Shown here one piece after another: positions 30,963-39,988 of a stretch of 64,000 bases of DNA. This stretch comes from an uncultured Salinimicrobium sp. Its GTDB lineage: Bacteria > Bacteroidota > Bacteroidia > Flavobacteriales > Flavobacteriaceae. The stretch is from contig CAMPKA010000017.1 of assembly GCA_946887075.1 (NCBI GenBank), forward strand, positions 1-64,000, in the 5' to 3' direction. Every line of letters begins with the position of its first letter. Within the stretch, counting starts at the first letter, position 1. Made by a program: the position numbers and the translations under genes. Under the pieces are notes generated by a model that was not told where the DNA came from, made no database searches, and worked only from the letters and a program-made list of their open reading frames with translations.

Positions 30963-31955
30963 TTAGAGTTTGCTGAAGATCTTCTTCTTTTTGAGGAAGT
31001 AAAGCTGGAGAATACTTGTCCGGTGGTAATAATCTTTTCGCTTCACAATTGTTCCTCTCCGTCGGTACATCAGGCTAAAATTTCCATAAAAGCTGAAATG
31101 CGCCCTTATTACGGCAAGGCAGTGTTCAGGCTTCCCATCCGCCAGGAATTTCAGTCCCGCAAGGCCATCCAGAAACAGCCTGGAGGCGATGATCAGCCAG
31201 AGCCTTTCCGACGGAAGGTTCTTTACCAGGGTGTACAGGTTGTTTCGGAAATTCAGGAAGGTCTTTTGCGGGGATTGATGTTCAAGGGTGCCTCCTCCGA
31301 GATGGTATACTGTGGAAAAACCCGATGTCATGACGAGGAGTTTCAAATTGAAGAATCTCCAGCAGAGGTCTATTTCTTCCTGGTGTGCAAAAAAATCCTC
31401 ATCAAATCCTCCTGCCTTTTCGAAGGCTTCCCTTCGAAGGCCCAGGCAGGCCCCGCTTGCCCAGAACACCTCTGAACTCTGATCATATTGTCCGTGGTCC
31501 TGCTCCAGGGTCTCGAAAATTCTTCCCTTGCAATAGGGATAGCCGAACTGGTCCAGGAATCCTCCGGCAGCCCCAGCATATTCGAAGAGATGTTTCCTTT
31601 TGTAATCCATGATTTTCGGCTGGACCGCTGCCACTTTCGAATTCTTTCTGAATTCCTCCTCCAGGGGCGCAAGCCATCCGGGGGTAACCGCAACATCCGA
31701 GTTGAGTAATATCAGGATGTCCTCCTTTAAATTCCGCAGCGCGTCATTGTATCCCTTGGCGAAACCTCCATTTATCCTGTTCTGAATGATCTTTATCCGG
31801 GGATACTGGTATTGCAGGAAAGCAACCGAATCATCGGTCGAGGCATTATCTGCAACATAAATTTCTGCCTCCGCAGAGCATTCAACCACCGAAGGAAGGA
31901 ATTGCTCCAGAAGCTTTCTCCCGTTCCAGTTCAGGATGACAACTGCTGTTTTCAC
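30963..31955 (-). CDS. Family 2 glycosyltransferase
   Basis: A 330-residue GT-A fold transferase. It begins KTAVVILNWNGRKLLEQFLP, then YVADNASTDDSVAFL, a DxD-type metal site in LILLNSDVAVTPGW, and DEDFFAHQEEIDLCWRF, typical of rhamnosyl- or other sugar transferases acting on cell-surface polysaccharide. No membrane segment is obvious. The start codon is GTG at 31955, preceded 5 nt upstream by a -7-like TTAATTTG on the minus strand. The acceptor is unknown and no polysaccharide cluster surrounds it. Confidence 0.88.
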   Translation of the reverse strand: MKTAVVILNWNGRKLLEQFLPSVVECSAEAEIYVADNASTDDSVAFLQYQYPRIKIIQNRINGGFAKGYNDALRNLKEDILILLNSDVAVTPGWLAPLEEEFRKNSKVAAVQPKIMDYKRKHLFEYAGAAGGFLDQFGYPYCKGRIFETLEQDHGQYDQSSEVFWASGACLGLRREAFEKAGGFDEDFFAHQEEIDLCWRFFNLKLLVMTSGFSTVYHLGGGTLEHQSPQKTFLNFRNNLYTLVKNLPSERLWLIIASRLFLDGLAGLKFLADGKPEHCLAVIRAHFSFYGNFSLMYRRRGTIVKRKDYYHRTSILQLYFLKKKKIFSKL

Positions 31956-32019
31956 GGGGCCAAATTAAAGGAAAATAGAGAAGATAGGAAGGAAAAAATC
32001 TCCTGGAAGTGAGATCAGG

Positions 32020-32463
32020 TCAATCCCAGGCTGGGAGATCCCGAAGAAATATGTATTCTTTTTTTTGATAATCCATCTGACAGAAAAAATGGTCGATCCC
32101 GTTGGTTACCATCAGGAAGCGCGCCTGGAAAGCGAGATTATAACGCGCGATCTGGTCGAAAGTGTCCTGGGTGATTGGAACATGGGGAGCCTTACATTCC
32201 ACAAGAAGATGGACCTTTCCCTGTGGGGTAAAGGCCACGATATCGTAACGCTTGGTGAGGTCGTGCAGGATGAGTTTCTTCTCAACGTTGAGCAGGCTCT
32301 TAGGAAAACCTTTTTCCGATAACAGGAATTGTACGACATGCTGCCGGACCCATTCTTCCGGGGTCAGATGAACAAATTTTTTTCTAAGGTCGTCAAAAAC
32401 GGCTATTTTATTTTGTCTATTTTTGAACCTGAACGGATACCTGGGGAAATTCAACGGACGCAT
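32020..32463 (-). CDS. Orphan PD-(D/E)xK nuclease-like protein (HSDR_N domain)
   Basis: A 147-residue protein that resembles only the N-terminal domain of type I restriction HsdR (PF13588). The core reads KRYDIVAFTPQGKVHLLVECKAP, cut in evidence: Asp in YDIV, then ECK, giving the D...ExK catalytic pattern, followed by the helix TFDQIARYNLAFQARFLMVT. No hsdM or hsdS is nearby. It is divergent from holA and, from memory, is widely conserved in Bacteroidota at this place, which argues for a DNA-repair or housekeeping role rather than restriction. I start it at ATG 32463; a minus-strand TATTTTTG ends 3 nt before. Confidence 0.82.
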   Translation of the reverse strand: MRPLNFPRYPFRFKNRQNKIAVFDDLRKKFVHLTPEEWVRQHVVQFLLSEKGFPKSLLNVEKKLILHDLTKRYDIVAFTPQGKVHLLVECKAPHVPITQDTFDQIARYNLAFQARFLMVTNGIDHFFCQMDYQKKEYIFLRDLPAWD

Positions 32464-32466
32464 GAT

Positions 32467-32474
32467 CAAAAATA
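32467..32474 (-). promoter_or_regulatory. Predicted -7 element of the HSDR_N gene, leaderless spacing
   Basis: Reads TATTTTTG on the minus strand, matching TAnnTTTG, only 3 nt from the ATG. Confidence 0.5.
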
Positions 32475-32520
32475 CCCATTTTTGCGATAACCTTCTTTGC
32501 CATAAATTCAAGGCACAACG

Positions 32521-33525
32521 ATGACTGAAGCTCAACAAATAATTGCCAGCATTCGGAAAGGGAAGGTCAGTCCGATTTTCTTTCTCTCAGGGGAAGAACC
32601 CTACTTCATCGACAGCATTTCCGATTTCATTGAACAGAACCTTCTTCGCGAGGAAGAGAAAGGTTTCAACCAGATGATCATGTATGGCCGGGATGCCACG
32701 GTAGAGGAAATCATTGCCAACGCCAAAAGGTTTCCGATGATGGCCGACCATCAGGTGATCATCGTAAAAGAAGCCCAGGAACTTTCCAGAAGCATCGAAA
32801 ATCTGACCCCTTATGCTGAAAATCCACAACCGACCACAGTTCTGGTCATCTGTTATAAATACAAGAAATTAGACAAGCGAAAGAAATTGTATAAGGCATT
32901 GCAGCAGCAGGGCGTGGTCTATGAGAACAAAAAATTATATGAAAGTCAGGTTTCAGAGTGGATCCGGAAGGAGATGCAGGAACGAAATCTCAAATGTGCG
33001 CCCAAAGCTGCTCAGATGCTGGTGGAATTCCTAGGAAATGACCTGGGCAGAATAGACAATGAGATCAGGAAGTTGCAGGTGGTCTGTCCCGAGGGATCCA
33101 CGATCGGACCCGAGGTCATAGAAGAGAATATCGGGATCAGTAAGGAATTCAACAATTTTGAACTCTGTAATGCCATCGGGGGGAGGGAAAGCTATCGTGC
33201 TCACAGAATTGTGCAGTATTTCTCCCAAAATCCCAAGGACAATCCACTTGTGGTTACGATTTCCCTGTTGTTCAATTTCTTCATTCGTGTCCAGCAATAT
33301 CATATACTAAAGGATAAAAGCAAAGCAAACGCGGCAAGAGCTTTAAAGGTCAGTCCCTACTTCGTCGGAGACTATATAACGGCTGCCAGAAATTTCCCCC
33401 TTAAGAAGGTCAGTCAGATTATCTCTTTTCTGAGAGAAGCTGACGTCCGGGGAAAAGGGGTGGGTGCCGCCAACGTTCATCAGGGAGATTTATTAAAGGA
33501 ACTCCTGGTAAAAATCATGGCATAG
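32521..33525 (+). CDS. holA: DNA polymerase III delta subunit
   Basis: A 334-residue clamp-loader subunit. It shows the HolA pattern: PIFFLSGEEPYFIDSISDFIE near the N-terminus (in two pieces), FPMMADHQVIIVKEAQEL, the degenerate AAA+ core without a functional P-loop, and the C-terminal collar domain with FELCNAIGGRES and the final VHQGDLLKELLVKI. It opens the beta sliding clamp during loading. It has its own start 57 bp from the divergent HSDR_N gene, and its stop codon is immediately followed by the menA ATG. Confidence 0.93.
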   Translation: MTEAQQIIASIRKGKVSPIFFLSGEEPYFIDSISDFIEQNLLREEEKGFNQMIMYGRDATVEEIIANAKRFPMMADHQVIIVKEAQELSRSIENLTPYAENPQPTTVLVICYKYKKLDKRKKLYKALQQQGVVYENKKLYESQVSEWIRKEMQERNLKCAPKAAQMLVEFLGNDLGRIDNEIRKLQVVCPEGSTIGPEVIEENIGISKEFNNFELCNAIGGRESYRAHRIVQYFSQNPKDNPLVVTISLLFNFFIRVQQYHILKDKSKANAARALKVSPYFVGDYITAARNFPLKKVSQIISFLREADVRGKGVGAANVHQGDLLKELLVKIMA

Positions 33526-34428
33526 ATGGCTACTTTTAACACCTGGATCAGCGCAGCAAGATTACGTACTTTGCCTCTATCGGTCTCAGGAATATTGGTG
33601 GGGACCTCAATTGCCGTAGCGCAGGGAGAGTTCCATGCCGTGATTTTTGCCCTGGCTCTTGCCACCACTTTGGGCCTGCAGATCCTGTCCAATTTCGCAA
33701 ATGACTACGGGGATTTCGTCAAGGGCACCGATAATGAGGAAAGAGTTGGTCCTGTCCGTTCCCTCCAGAGCGGATTGATAACCAGGGAGGAAATGTACTC
33801 CGCAGTGGTAGCCACAGCGGTTGTCACCTTCCTGTTCGCGGCTGCCCTGATATTTGTCGCCTTCGGGGGAAAGAACAACTTTTTCCTCGTGCTCTTTTTG
33901 CTGTTGGCTATAGCTGCCATAGCTGCAGCTGTCAAGTATACAGTTGGAACCACCGCCTACGGGTACAAAGGGCTCGGGGATCTCTTTGTTTTCATTTTTT
34001 TCGGCCTGGTAGGGGTGTTCGGCTCTTACTTTTTGTATGCCCTTGAATGGGAATGGGAAGTCCTGTTACCTTCCATTACGATCGGGCTGCTCAGTACAGG
34101 GGTACTCAATATCAACAATATGCGGGATCTTGTACCGGACAGCCGGGCCGGCAAAAGGACCTTGGCCGTAAAACTCGGTTTTGATCGTGCCAGGGGGTAC
34201 CACTATTTTCTCATTCTGGCATCCCTTTTTTCCCTGTTGTTGTATTCGGCTCTCACCTTCAAGGAATTGAATGATCTGCTTTATCTGCCAGGCCTTGTTC
34301 CCCTTATGCTTCATCTGAATCGCGTAATGAACAATGAGCAGCCCTCGCTTCTCGATCCTGAACTCAAGAAACTAGCCTTGAATACTTTCTTGCTGGCCTT
34401 CCTCTTTGCGCTGGGACAGGTACTATAA
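33526..34428 (+). CDS. menA: 1,4-dihydroxy-2-naphthoate polyprenyltransferase
   Basis: A 300-residue integral membrane UbiA-family prenyltransferase that attaches the isoprenoid tail in menaquinone synthesis. About eight membrane helices are visible. The Asp-rich substrate site is NFANDYGDFVKGTDNEE followed by GPVRSLQSG; the second is in NNMRDLVPDSRAGKRTLAV. It directly abuts holA (no gap) and is followed, on the same strand, by menC and menE, so this is the men locus. Menaquinone is the electron donor that the quinol NO reductase at 54,788 would need. Confidence 0.95.
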   Translation: MATFNTWISAARLRTLPLSVSGILVGTSIAVAQGEFHAVIFALALATTLGLQILSNFANDYGDFVKGTDNEERVGPVRSLQSGLITREEMYSAVVATAVVTFLFAAALIFVAFGGKNNFFLVLFLLLAIAAIAAAVKYTVGTTAYGYKGLGDLFVFIFFGLVGVFGSYFLYALEWEWEVLLPSITIGLLSTGVLNINNMRDLVPDSRAGKRTLAVKLGFDRARGYHYFLILASLFSLLLYSALTFKELNDLLYLPGLVPLMLHLNRVMNNEQPSLLDPELKKLALNTFLLAFLFALGQVL

Positions 34429-34493
34429 AAGCGATAAGGGAGCGCTGATGCAACAAGAATCTTTTCTTAACTTGTTACTCAAAACGATACCAT

Positions 34494-35174
34494 ATGAAAA
34501 TAACCTACTACGGCCATAGTTGTTTCGGAATTGAGATCAACAGAATTCATCTCCTGATTGACCCCTTCATCTCCGGCAATGAGAAAACAAAAGACCTGGT
34601 AAAGCTGGATCAGTTGCAGGCGGATTATATCCTGCTGACCCATGCCCACCAGGATCATACCCTGGATGCCAAAAAAATAGCAGAACGGACCGGAGCGGTT
34701 ATCATCAGTAATTACGAGATCACCAGCTATTACGAGAAAAAGGGTTTGGAGGTGCATCCTATGAACCACGGCGGATCCTGGAATTTTGAATTTGGGGACC
34801 TGAAGTATGTCAATGCCGTTCATACCAGTTCTTTTGCCGATGGAACCTTCGGAGGGCAGCCGGGAGGGTTTGTAATCGAGGGGGAGCATAAAAACATCTA
34901 TATAGCAGGGGATACTGCCCTGACCATGGACATGAAGCTGATCCCAATGAGGACCAGATTGGACCTGGCTATTCTACCTATCGGGGATAACTTCACTATG
35001 GGTGTGGAGGACGCTATCATAGCCAGTGACTTTCTTCAGTGCGAAAAAATACTCGGGTGCCATTTTGATACCTTCGAGCTCATCGAGATCGATCACGAGG
35101 AAGCGAAAAGAAGCTTTTATCAGAAAGGAAAAGATCTGATGTTGCTGAACATCGGGGAAAGCATAGAACTCTGA
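34494..35174 (+). CDS. UPF0173 metal-dependent hydrolase
   Basis: A 226-residue metallo-beta-lactamase-fold protein of the UPF0173 family. The metal motif HxHxDH is THAHQDHTLD (about 49-55). It starts MKITYYGHSCFGIEI; NIYIAGDTALTMDM and ILPIGDNFTMGVEDA are family hallmarks. The substrate is unknown. It lies inside the men cluster, 2 bp before menC, so it is co-transcribed. A second, lipoprotein member of the same superfamily is at 43,751. Confidence 0.9.
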   Translation: MKITYYGHSCFGIEINRIHLLIDPFISGNEKTKDLVKLDQLQADYILLTHAHQDHTLDAKKIAERTGAVIISNYEITSYYEKKGLEVHPMNHGGSWNFEFGDLKYVNAVHTSSFADGTFGGQPGGFVIEGEHKNIYIAGDTALTMDMKLIPMRTRLDLAILPIGDNFTMGVEDAIIASDFLQCEKILGCHFDTFELIEIDHEEAKRSFYQKGKDLMLLNIGESIEL

Positions 35175-35176
35175 CC

Positions 35177-36217
35177 ATGCAGGCATCTTCCCTAAGATAC
35201 GACCTGGAATTTTTACAGCCCAGTGGAACTTCACGTGGCATCATGACCTCTAAGGAGACCTGGTTTTTAAAATTACAGGAGGCCGGTCGGGTAGGAGTGG
35301 GAGAATGCGGAATCCTGAGATCCTTAAGCTATGACGACAGGCCGGACTATGCCGAAAAACTCCAATGGGTTTGTCGGAATATCGATATGGGAGAATCAGC
35401 TTTAAGAGATGCCCTGGTGGAATTCCCAAGTATCCAGGCGGGAGTGGAAATGGCCTTCAGGTCCATAGAAGCCAAGACCCCTTTTCAGCTGTTTCCCTCC
35501 GCTTTTACCAGGGGCGAGGCAGGTATTCCTATCAATGGATTGGTGTGGATGGGAGAAAAGCGATTTATGAAGGAGCAGATCGAGGCAAAGATTGACCAGG
35601 GGTTTTCCTGCATCAAACTTAAGATAGGGGCAATCGACTTCGAGGACGAAGTGGAATTGCTGCGGCTGATCAGAAAGGAATTTTCCCGGGAAGACATCGA
35701 AATAAGAGTGGATGCAAACGGGGCATTCCCTGCTGAAGAGGCTATCGAAAAACTGGAGCGCCTCAGCCGGTACAGAATCCATAGCATTGAACAACCCATT
35801 AAGGCCGGACAACCAGAGGCAATGGCCAGGGTTTGTAAAGAAAGTCCCATCCCTGTGGCGTTGGATGAGGAACTGATCGGAGTCCTGGATGTAACGAAAA
35901 AGAGAGAACTGCTACAAACAATTGGACCGGCCTATATCATTTTAAAGCCAAGTTTGATCGGAGGGTACGAGGGGACTAACGAGTGGATAGAAAAAGCGGA
36001 GGATCAGGGAATCGGCTGGTGGATCACCAGTGCGCTTGAGAGTAATATCGGACTTAGTGGCATTGCACAATATACCTTCAACCTGGGTTCGGAAATGTTC
36101 CAGGGCTTGGGAACCGGCGGTCTTTATGGGAACAACATTCCTTCCCCCCTCTATGTCAGGGAAGGTAAATTGTGGTATGGACCAGAAAATCAGTGGAATT
36201 TTAATCTAAAAGGATAA
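35177..36217 (+). CDS. menC: o-Succinylbenzoate synthase
   Basis: A 346-residue enolase-superfamily enzyme that dehydrates SHCHC to o-succinylbenzoate. Catalytic lysine motif CIKLKIGA (KxK), metal ligands in IRVDANGAF, IHSIEQPI and VALDEEL, and the second acid/base lysine in IILKPSLIGG are all present. Dipeptide epimerases share this fold, but the position between menA and menE makes OSBS the better call. It overlaps nothing and is followed after 1 bp by the CPBP gene. Confidence 0.92.
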   Translation: MQASSLRYDLEFLQPSGTSRGIMTSKETWFLKLQEAGRVGVGECGILRSLSYDDRPDYAEKLQWVCRNIDMGESALRDALVEFPSIQAGVEMAFRSIEAKTPFQLFPSAFTRGEAGIPINGLVWMGEKRFMKEQIEAKIDQGFSCIKLKIGAIDFEDEVELLRLIRKEFSREDIEIRVDANGAFPAEEAIEKLERLSRYRIHSIEQPIKAGQPEAMARVCKESPIPVALDEELIGVLDVTKKRELLQTIGPAYIILKPSLIGGYEGTNEWIEKAEDQGIGWWITSALESNIGLSGIAQYTFNLGSEMFQGLGTGGLYGNNIPSPLYVREGKLWYGPENQWNFNLKG

Positions 36218-36218
36218 C

Positions 36219-37160
36219 ATGTTTATAAGTCAGGCCTATAAGGCAAAACACGAATGGTGGCGGTATGTGGTCGGGGTGATGCTTGTGGTTATCGCCGCAG
36301 TTATTGGCCAGATCCCGTTTACAGCGGCTCTCTTTCTTGAAGGGGGAGTAGAAATTTTAAGTATGACCGAGGCGGAGATGCTCCGGGTCCTCGACTCGAA
36401 TTGGTCTTTTTTCCTACTGCTGTTATCCTTTGCCGTGGGACTGGCAGGTCTGTTGCTCGTCATTCGGTTTCTACATGCCCAACCTATTCGAGAGGCCACA
36501 ACGGCAAGAAAAAAAGTGGACTGGGGCCGCTTTTTTTTCGGCTTTGGACTGATTGCCGTATTTACAATAGTGACGACCTTGATCGATTACAACATGAATC
36601 CTCAGGATTTTGTTTGGAATTTTCAGATGGTTCCATTCCTGGTAATGGCCCTTATTGCCGTGGTGATGGTGCCGCTTCAAACCAGCTTTGAGGAGTACCT
36701 TTTTCGGGGCTACCTCATGCAGGGTATAGGTGTTCTGGCGGGAAACAAATGGGTGCCATTGCTGGTTACCTCGGTGGTTTTTGGAAGTCTTCATATTTGG
36801 AATCCGGAGGTTGATAAAATGGGACCGGTGATCATGGTATATTACATCGGTACAGGACTTCTCCTTGGTATCATGACCTTGATGGACGACGGCCTGGAAC
36901 TTGCCCTTGGTTTTCACGCGGGTAATAATCTTGTCGGTGCCATGTTGGTTACTGCTGACTGGACGGCTTTCCAGACCAATTCGATTTTAAAGGACGTCTC
37001 TGATCCACAGGCAGGATTTGATGTGGTGATTCCTGTGATTGTGGTATATCCCATATTCCTTTTTCTGATGGCCAGGATGTATAACTGGGAGAACTGGAAG
37101 GAAAAATTGTTTGGAAGGATTTCCCCACCAGCCCAGTCGAATTTCGAGCAGGAAATTTAA
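36219..37160 (+). CDS. CPBP family intramembrane protease
   Basis: A 313-residue protein with about eight membrane helices. The CPBP/Abi motifs are TSFEEYLFRGYLMQG (Glu-Glu and Arg), FGSLHIWNPE (His) and GFHAGNNLVG (His and Asn). Members process prenylated substrates in eukaryotes (Rce1); bacterial members act in bacteriocin immunity or protein sorting. Its role here is unknown. It begins 1 bp after menC and 51 bp before menE, so it is expressed with the men genes. Whether it influences prenyl-quinone synthesis cannot be told. Confidence 0.9.
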   Translation: MFISQAYKAKHEWWRYVVGVMLVVIAAVIGQIPFTAALFLEGGVEILSMTEAEMLRVLDSNWSFFLLLLSFAVGLAGLLLVIRFLHAQPIREATTARKKVDWGRFFFGFGLIAVFTIVTTLIDYNMNPQDFVWNFQMVPFLVMALIAVVMVPLQTSFEEYLFRGYLMQGIGVLAGNKWVPLLVTSVVFGSLHIWNPEVDKMGPVIMVYYIGTGLLLGIMTLMDDGLELALGFHAGNNLVGAMLVTADWTAFQTNSILKDVSDPQAGFDVVIPVIVVYPIFLFLMARMYNWENWKEKLFGRISPPAQSNFEQEI

Positions 37161-37211
37161 TTTTTGCCCTTAATGTCATAACTTTAGGCGTAGAAAGGAG
37201 CAATTTTCACT

Positions 37212-38309
37212 ATGTCTAAAGCATTCAACTTACCGGAAACCCATCCTGATTTCAGGTTCAACAAAGTCTACTATAATAACGAAGATCTTGCTGCGGTTGC
37301 CTATAATCTGATCAAGGAAGGGGAACCTTATGAGGGCCAGGCCGGGAATTTTTTACTGGACTGGTTAAATGAGAAGGATTATATTGAGGTAAAGACTTCT
37401 GGTTCTACCGGGCCCCCTAAGAAAATCCGGATTAAGAAGGAGTTCATGATCAACAGCGCAAGAGCCACCGGAAGGTTTTTCGATCTTCCGGCCGGGACCA
37501 CTGCTCTGCATTGTCTTCCCGTAAACTTTATTGCTGGGAAGATGATGCTCGTTCGAGCCATGATGCTGGGATGGCATCTGGATCTCGAAATCCCCAAAGC
37601 CAATCCGCTGGACCGGATCTTTAAGATCTATGATTTCTGTGCTATGACTCCTTTTCAGCTCGACAATTCCTTAAGCCGGCTCCATTTGATCAGGAAATTG
37701 ATCGTGGGGGGAGGATCCGTATCGGTGAACCTGAGAGACCTCGTCCAGGGCATAGGAACCCAGGTTTTCGAAACCTATGGAATGACAGAGACCGTATCCC
37801 ACATTGCGGCTCGACATATCAATTCCAAGGATAATCAACAGGCCCCGCTTCCCTTTACCACCCTTCCCCATGTTTCGGTCTCAACGGATGAAAGGAGCTG
37901 CCTGGTGATCGACGCACCGCACTTTGCAGAAGATACCCTTGTAACCAATGATGTTGTGGAGCTTCTATCTGAGAAATCCTTTATATGGAAGGGCAGAATA
38001 GACAATGTGATCAATTCAGGTGGAATAAAGATCTATCCGGAAGAAGTGGAGGCAAAACTCGAACCTATCATAGCCCACAGGTTCTTTATCAGTTCCCTTC
38101 CAGATCCTGCTCTAGGGGAGATGCTTGTCCTGATGGTAGAGAGCGAATTCTCCGAAGTTTCCCTGAACAATCTGGAACGGGAAATTAAGGCCTGCCATAA
38201 GCTTGGACCTTATGAGGTTCCTAAGAAGATCTTTTTTGTTGAGAAATTCGAAGAAACCGCAAATGGCAAGATCCACAGGGCCAATACCCTCCGAAGCAGA
38301 GTAGGGTAG
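37212..38309 (+). CDS. menE: o-Succinylbenzoate--CoA ligase, short form
   Basis: A 365-residue AMP-binding enzyme, shorter than the usual 450-residue MenE, as in many Bacteroidota. The P-loop-like motif is KTSGSTGPPKK; adenylate-binding segments are FETYGMTETVSHIA and WKGRIDNVINSGGIKIYPEE; the catalytic lysine is in ETANGKIHRA near the end. It activates o-succinylbenzoate with CoA in menaquinone synthesis. The cluster menA-UPF0173-menC-CPBP-menE supports this. Confidence 0.92.
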   Translation: MSKAFNLPETHPDFRFNKVYYNNEDLAAVAYNLIKEGEPYEGQAGNFLLDWLNEKDYIEVKTSGSTGPPKKIRIKKEFMINSARATGRFFDLPAGTTALHCLPVNFIAGKMMLVRAMMLGWHLDLEIPKANPLDRIFKIYDFCAMTPFQLDNSLSRLHLIRKLIVGGGSVSVNLRDLVQGIGTQVFETYGMTETVSHIAARHINSKDNQQAPLPFTTLPHVSVSTDERSCLVIDAPHFAEDTLVTNDVVELLSEKSFIWKGRIDNVINSGGIKIYPEEVEAKLEPIIAHRFFISSLPDPALGEMLVLMVESEFSEVSLNNLEREIKACHKLGPYEVPKKIFFVEKFEETANGKIHRANTLRSRVG

Positions 38310-38324
38310 AGAAATTTAAGCGGG

Positions 38325-39971
38325 TTAATCCTTTTCAGACCCGTTTAATAACGCTGTTCGGATATAAAACTCCTCTGAATTTACTTTGAATTCAGCAGGG
38401 GAGGTCTCCTCCAGTTCTTTCCAATGAGTCTCGGGATAAAGGCGTGTCTCCTTACCCCTGATGATGACATCGACAGGCATTGCAAATTCCGGAACCTCCG
38501 CTTTCCATCTGTAGTGGAGATCTTCCTCCTCCTTTTTTATCTGCAAAAGCGGAAGGGAGGCGTGCCGAAGATACTGGTCGAATACCGGTTTCAAATCGAT
38601 CGGGGTTGCCGCGTCGAAAAAGGCCTCCGTGCTATCAGTGGAAATGATATCATGCCGGAAGGTCAGGGCGTAATCCTTCAAGGTCTTCCACCAAAGTTCG
38701 TCATTATCATAGAGGCTTCTGATCATATTGAGAAGATTGGCCCCTTTGTAGTACATATCCCCGGAGCCTTCCTGGTTGACTCCATACGGTCCTATGATCG
38801 GGCTCTGATTTCCTATATTGCTCCGAATTCCCTGTAGATAGTCCAGGGCCTGTTGTTTTCCCCATCGACATTCGATATACACGGCTTCGGAATAAGTGGT
38901 GAAGCCTTCATGGATCCACATGTCAGCTATGTCTTGTGCCGTTATACTGTTGCCGAACCATTCGTGTCCCGATTCATGGATGATAATGAAGTCCCACTTC
39001 AGACCGATGCCCGTACCGCTCAAATCTCGGCCGAGGTAACCCATCCTGTACCGGTTCCCGTATGCCACTGCGCTTTGATGTTCCATGCCGAGGTAAGGGG
39101 TCTCGATGAGTTTGAAGCCGTCTTCCTCAAAAGGATAAGGGCCAAATTTATCATAGAAGCACTCCATCATGATCTTTACCTCCTGAAATTGTTGCTTGGC
39201 CTTCTCCAGATTGTACGGGAGAACATAATAATCCAGATCCAAATCCCGGAATTGATCGCTGAAATGGACATAGTTTCCGATGTTGACCACGATATTGTAG
39301 TTGTTGATAGGATTGCTGACCTTCCAGCTCCACCTGGTGTACCCCTCATCAAGAACCTCCTTTCCCTGGAATCTGCCATTGGAGACGTTCATCAACCCGT
39401 TGGGAACCTCAACCTCTATAAGCGCCTCTTCAGGTTCATCGCTCTGGTGGTCCTTATTAGGATACCAGAGGCTCGCTCCTGTCCCCTGGACAGCTACCGC
39501 TATCCAAGGATTACCCTCCTGGTCGGTCTCAAAGACAAAGCCCCCATCCCAGGGAGCATTCTCAGCTATGGTAGGATGACCAGAGTAAAAGAACTGAATC
39601 GAATCCGTTTTTCCACCAGAAACCGGATCCAGCTCGATAAAAACAGCATGGTGCCGGCGGTTGTAGGCCAGGGATTTTCCATTCTGGAGGATCGAATCTA
39701 TTTTCATATTTTCGAATAGATCAACCTGCATTACAGGAAGATCTTCGTTTGCTCTGAAGGTGATCGTGTTAGAACCGAAGAGATACCGGCTTTCCGGCAC
39801 CACCCTGATATTCAGGTGATATTTCAGGACGTCATAATTTCTTTCCGGCCGAAGCGATCCCCGCAGCGTATCAGCTTCGGTGAATTTTTCCTTGTGGTTA
39901 AGGACCTGTCCCTGGCAAAACAGGCTTGCAAGTCCGGCCACCATAAAGATCAGCAGCTTATTGGTCAACAT
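38325..39971 (-). CDS. M1 family metallopeptidase, exported
   Basis: A 548-residue protein with a signal peptide (NKLLIFMVAGLASLFCQGQ). The zinc motif is HESGHEWFGNS with the downstream Glu in WIHEGFTTYSEA. The exopeptidase loop reads YLGMEHQSAVAYG in place of GAMEN. The protein ends soon after the catalytic domain and lacks the C-terminal HEAT/ARM domain seen in the paralogue at 21,435. It therefore resembles the leukotriene-A4-hydrolase-like short members. It probably trims periplasmic peptides. It is a single gene. Confidence 0.9.
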   Translation of the reverse strand: MLTNKLLIFMVAGLASLFCQGQVLNHKEKFTEADTLRGSLRPERNYDVLKYHLNIRVVPESRYLFGSNTITFRANEDLPVMQVDLFENMKIDSILQNGKSLAYNRRHHAVFIELDPVSGGKTDSIQFFYSGHPTIAENAPWDGGFVFETDQEGNPWIAVAVQGTGASLWYPNKDHQSDEPEEALIEVEVPNGLMNVSNGRFQGKEVLDEGYTRWSWKVSNPINNYNIVVNIGNYVHFSDQFRDLDLDYYVLPYNLEKAKQQFQEVKIMMECFYDKFGPYPFEEDGFKLIETPYLGMEHQSAVAYGNRYRMGYLGRDLSGTGIGLKWDFIIIHESGHEWFGNSITAQDIADMWIHEGFTTYSEAVYIECRWGKQQALDYLQGIRSNIGNQSPIIGPYGVNQEGSGDMYYKGANLLNMIRSLYDNDELWWKTLKDYALTFRHDIISTDSTEAFFDAATPIDLKPVFDQYLRHASLPLLQIKKEEEDLHYRWKAEVPEFAMPVDVIIRGKETRLYPETHWKELEETSPAEFKVNSEEFYIRTALLNGSEKD

Positions 39972-39988
39972 ATCTAAACAGAATATTT

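Noticed and set aside
30681..31475. A 264-aa plus-strand frame across the OmpA-type and glycosyltransferase genes
   Set aside because: It spans two real minus-strand genes and their intergenic gap, so it is a shadow frame.
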